Part shown: piece by piece, positions 27,954 through 30,558 of the stretch
Layout of the letters: each line of letters opens with the position of its first letter
Position numbering within the stretch: the stretch's first letter is position 1
DNA from: a bacterium
GTDB lineage: Bacteria > Bacillota > Clostridia > Oscillospirales > Acutalibacteraceae
NCBI GenBank assembly: GCA_020626545.1
Contig: JAHKZS010000055.1
Coordinates: 1-30,558, forward strand
Length of the DNA stretch: 30,558 nucleotides
Direction of reading: 5' to 3'
Notes under the pieces: model-generated
The model's input: the letters and a program-made list of their open reading frames with translations, nothing else
Told to the model about the DNA's origin: nothing
Database searches by the model: none
Translations under genes and position numbers: made by a program

Positions 27954-30558
27954 ATGAAAAAATCCACAAAAATACTTTCTTTACTATTGAGCTTAGCTTT
28001 GGTTATAAGCTGTTTCGCGGGAATGTCCGTGAGCACTGTATTCGCTGCGGGCAACTCTAAGTACAGCACCGAGGAAGTTATTCTTCACTGCTGGAACTGG
28101 CCTGTAAGCACAATCAGAACCAATCTCCAGAAAATTGCGGAGTCGGGCTATACCGCTATTCAGACATCTCCGATTAACGGTATCGTCGGCAGCGGTAATA
28201 ATACTTCGGACAATACCGTTACTAACTGGTATCAGTTCTATCAGCCGAAGAACTATTCTATCGGCAACAAGATTTGTACCGAAAGCGAGTTTAAGACCTT
28301 ATGTACCGAAGCTCACGCTCTCGGACTTAAAGTTATTGTTGACGTAGCCTTAAACCATACTACCGACCAGAAATCCTATGTTTCCGGTATTACTCAGGAT
28401 TATCATAATCAGGGCGGTATTTCTAACTGGGATGACCGTTGGCAGCAGACTCAGAAGGACATTACCGGTATGCCTGACCTCAATACCAACAATACAACGC
28501 TTCAGTCCCAGGCTAAAGCGCTTCTACAGAATATAATCGCCGACGGCGCTGACGGATTCCGTTTCGACGCGGCTAAGCATATTGAGCTTCCCTCGGGCGA
28601 TGAAATAAGCGGTTGTCCGACTTCGAACTATTGGCCGACAGTTTTAAACGGTCTCGGCGATAAGTTCTCTTACGGCGAGGTTCTCGCGGGACAGAATTGT
28701 CCTCTTACAGGATATTCAAAATATATGAACGTTACAGGCTCCGCTTACAGCGATACTGTTCGCAATAATATCCAGAATAATGTGCTTAACGCAGACGACC
28801 TCAGAGATTATAAAGCAGGTCTCGGCGGAGAAAATCTTATCTGCTGGGTAGAATCTCACGACGGCTATGTCGGCGGAAATTATGGTATGCCGAAATATCA
28901 GGTTACACGCGCTTGGGCGGCTCTTACGGCTCAGGGACTTAACACGCTTTACCTCGCCCGTCCTTATGGAAGCTCAACCTCGAATATGCAGGGAAGCAAT
29001 AGCACTTACGACGGCGGTAACGGCGATTACTTCGACGACGAGGTTGTAGGCGCTAACAAATTCCATAACGCTTGTAAGGGTACAGGCGTATCCAATATTT
29101 ATAACTACAATAATAACAACCAGCTCCTCGTTATCGAGAGAGGTAATAAGGGTATCTGCTTTATCAACACAGGCAGCAGCACTATCAGCGTAAATGTCGG
29201 CACAAGTATGGCTAACAATACCTACAAAGACCTCGCTCATAACACAAGCTTTAGGGTAAGCGGCGGAAACCTTTCGGGTTCCGTACCTCCCGGAGTATAT
29301 CCTGTAGCGGTTTCGTCCTCGTCTACTCCTAATCCTACTACTGTTACCGACGCTACAACCGCGGCGGGTAAATATACCGTAAAATTTACAAACAATAAGG
29401 GCTGGAGTAACGTTTACCTCTACGCTTGGAATAACTCGACAGGCGCAAATAACGCTAACTGGCCCGGAGTTCAGCTCACTAACAAAACTACAAACGATTA
29501 CGGTGAAGAACAGTTCACGGCGTCTATTGACGATTCATTCGACGGACTTATCTTTAACAACGGCAGCGGAACTCAGACAGTCAATATAACCAACACCACC
29601 AGAGACGGCTCGATAACAGGCTATTATCCGAGCACTCAGACTAACGGTAAATGGAACGTGGGTACGTGGGAAGTTCAGGCGGCTTCTACAGCGGCTCCGA
29701 CAGTTGCTCCTACAACCGCGGCTCCGACTACTGTCGCGCCGACAACAGCTCAGCCCACTACCGAGGCTCCCGAGCCGACAACCGTTGCTCCCACAACCGC
29801 CGAGCCTACTACCGAAGCGGTAGAGCCGACTACCGCCGAACCTACAACGGCAGAACCTACAACCGAGGCTGTTGAGCCTACTACGACAGAAGCGGCAACT
29901 ACTGCAATAAATGAACAGAGAGTTTATTTTAACCCGAGTTCCGATTGGACTGTAGATAACGCGCGCTTCGCGGTTAAGGTAATGGGATGGAAATATTATA
30001 CGGAACAGTGGTTTGAGTTAGAAGAAATCGGAAACGGTATATATACCGCCGATGTATCCTCCGACGCGTCTTGGGCAAGCTGTAAATTCGCGAGATTTGA
30101 CCCTGAAACAAGCGGATTTGACGACCCGTGGAATGTATCCGCCGAAACAGGCTTTACTAACGGCTGGCTGTATACCATTAATGACGGCGAATGGGATAAC
30201 GCGACGGGCGTATGGAGCGAGTATAATCCCGATGAGACAGAAGTTCCGACTACCGCCGAGCCTACAACGGCAGAGACCGATCCTGTCGAAAACGGCTATA
30301 CCGATAAGAACGGAAAAACTATCGACCTCGACGAAACTATGACGAAGCAGTCGGACGATACTCTCCTTTCGGATATCGACAATACGTTTAAGAATCTCCA
30401 GCTTTTAGGCGTACAGAAGAAGAACGATACTAATAAAAACAGTATCAGATTCGTGTCCGTAATTAACAGCGAAATCGTTAAGGACGCGGCGGACTACGGC
30501 TATATCGTAGCTGGCGCGGGCTTAGTAGATACAGCTCGTACAATCGTAGAGAGCTATA
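27954..30558 (+). CDS. Secreted alpha-amylase with CBM26 and further modules (3' end outside window)
   Basis: 868 residues are visible and the frame is open to the edge. A signal peptide (1-32, ending VFAAG) is followed by a GH13 domain like Bacillus AmyE (subfamily 28-like). It has DVALNHTT, nucleophile D205 in GFRFDAAKHIEL, acid E242 in YGEVLAG and D303 in WVESHDGY. A CBM26 starch-binding module comes next (about 473-572, FTNNKGWSNVYLYAW), then a ~75-residue linker of TTAEP/TTAAP repeats. A second module (about 655-760; ARFAVKV, FARFDP, WNVSAETGF) looks like another surface-binding unit. A short linker leads to a third module (from about 785; IRFVSVINSE, DYGYIVAG) cut by the edge. It cuts alpha-1,4 links in starch outside the cell. 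Whether a dockerin or wall anchor follows cannot be seen. AGGAGG lies before the ATG. Confidence 0.95.
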   Translation, partial: MKKSTKILSLLLSLALVISCFAGMSVSTVFAAGNSKYSTEEVILHCWNWPVSTIRTNLQKIAESGYTAIQTSPINGIVGSGNNTSDNTVTNWYQFYQPKNYSIGNKICTESEFKTLCTEAHALGLKVIVDVALNHTTDQKSYVSGITQDYHNQGGISNWDDRWQQTQKDITGMPDLNTNNTTLQSQAKALLQNIIADGADGFRFDAAKHIELPSGDEISGCPTSNYWPTVLNGLGDKFSYGEVLAGQNCPLTGYSKYMNVTGSAYSDTVRNNIQNNVLNADDLRDYKAGLGGENLICWVESHDGYVGGNYGMPKYQVTRAWAALTAQGLNTLYLARPYGSSTSNMQGSNSTYDGGNGDYFDDEVVGANKFHNACKGTGVSNIYNYNNNNQLLVIERGNKGICFINTGSSTISVNVGTSMANNTYKDLAHNTSFRVSGGNLSGSVPPGVYPVAVSSSSTPNPTTVTDATTAAGKYTVKFTNNKGWSNVYLYAWNNSTGANNANWPGVQLTNKTTNDYGEEQFTASIDDSFDGLIFNNGSGTQTVNITNTTRDGSITGYYPSTQTNGKWNVGTWEVQAASTAAPTVAPTTAAPTTVAPTTAQPTTEAPEPTTVAPTTAEPTTEAVEPTTAEPTTAEPTTEAVEPTTTEAATTAINEQRVYFNPSSDWTVDNARFAVKVMGWKYYTEQWFELEEIGNGIYTADVSSDASWASCKFARFDPETSGFDDPWNVSAETGFTNGWLYTINDGEWDNATGVWSEYNPDETEVPTTAEPTTAETDPVENGYTDKNGKTIDLDETMTKQSDDTLLSDIDNTFKNLQLLGVQKKNDTNKNSIRFVSVINSEIVKDAADYGYIVAGAGLVDTARTIVESY

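Overview
The window looks like chromosome from a strictly anaerobic, starch- and sugar-using gut clostridium, most like Ruminococcus or a close Oscillospiraceae/Ruminococcaceae relative. This is inferred, not tested by search. The reasons are: a secreted alpha-amylase with a CBM26 module and Thr/Ala/Pro/Glu-rich linkers, a one-chain PurL, a two-subunit oxygen-sensitive fumarase, a flavodiiron-rubredoxin fusion, a heterodimeric ABC exporter, strong AGGAGG ribosome sites and near-consensus TTGACW-17-TATAAT promoters.

Layout. 1-768 is the 3' end of purL (glutaminase domain), closed by a perfect hairpin terminator. 829-1442 is a small accessory locus: a decayed XRE regulator and, most notably, a pair of convergent promoters. 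One drives a ~93-nt RNA. The other drives a structured leader plus a 22-residue, almost entirely hydrophobic peptide, an arrangement typical of type I toxin-antitoxin loci. 1548-4301 (minus) holds a GNAT acetyltransferase, a membrane-anchored SleB-like hydrolase and a DegT-family aminotransferase. Two copies of a short element with TGTCATnnTGAGCG ends lie here (2023-2155 and 4350-4502). 4521-9368 (minus) holds a TetR regulator followed by the two subunits of an asymmetric ABC exporter. 9565-12057 is a glycogen branching enzyme with a long Lys/Ala/Pro tail. 12115-15523 holds a Cys/His-rich protein of unknown function, an 8-oxoguanine glycosylase, and a secreted multidomain protein followed by a 40-residue peptide.

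15580-17520 (minus) is a fumarase alpha-beta-GNAT operon. 17614-19825 (plus) is an OmpR/sensor-kinase two-component pair. 19885-25677 (minus) is a complete fructose PTS operon in the order fruR-fruK-fruA-ptsH-ptsI. It carries both the specific and the general phosphotransfer proteins, so phosphate can pass from PEP through EI and HPr to EIIABC, and FruK then makes fructose-1,6-bisphosphate. 25875-27734 (plus) is a flavodiiron / flavin reductase / rubredoxin fusion for O2 or NO reduction. 27828 to the end is a secreted GH13 alpha-amylase running off the right edge.

The carbon theme is coherent: external starch breakdown (amylase), internal glycogen building (GlgB) and fructose import (PTS). 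The most promising element for something undescribed is the candidate type I toxin-antitoxin locus at about 1112-1442. Next come the histone-like tail of GlgB and the 40-residue peptide at 15401. I saw no tRNA, rRNA, CRISPR array, transposase or phage gene.
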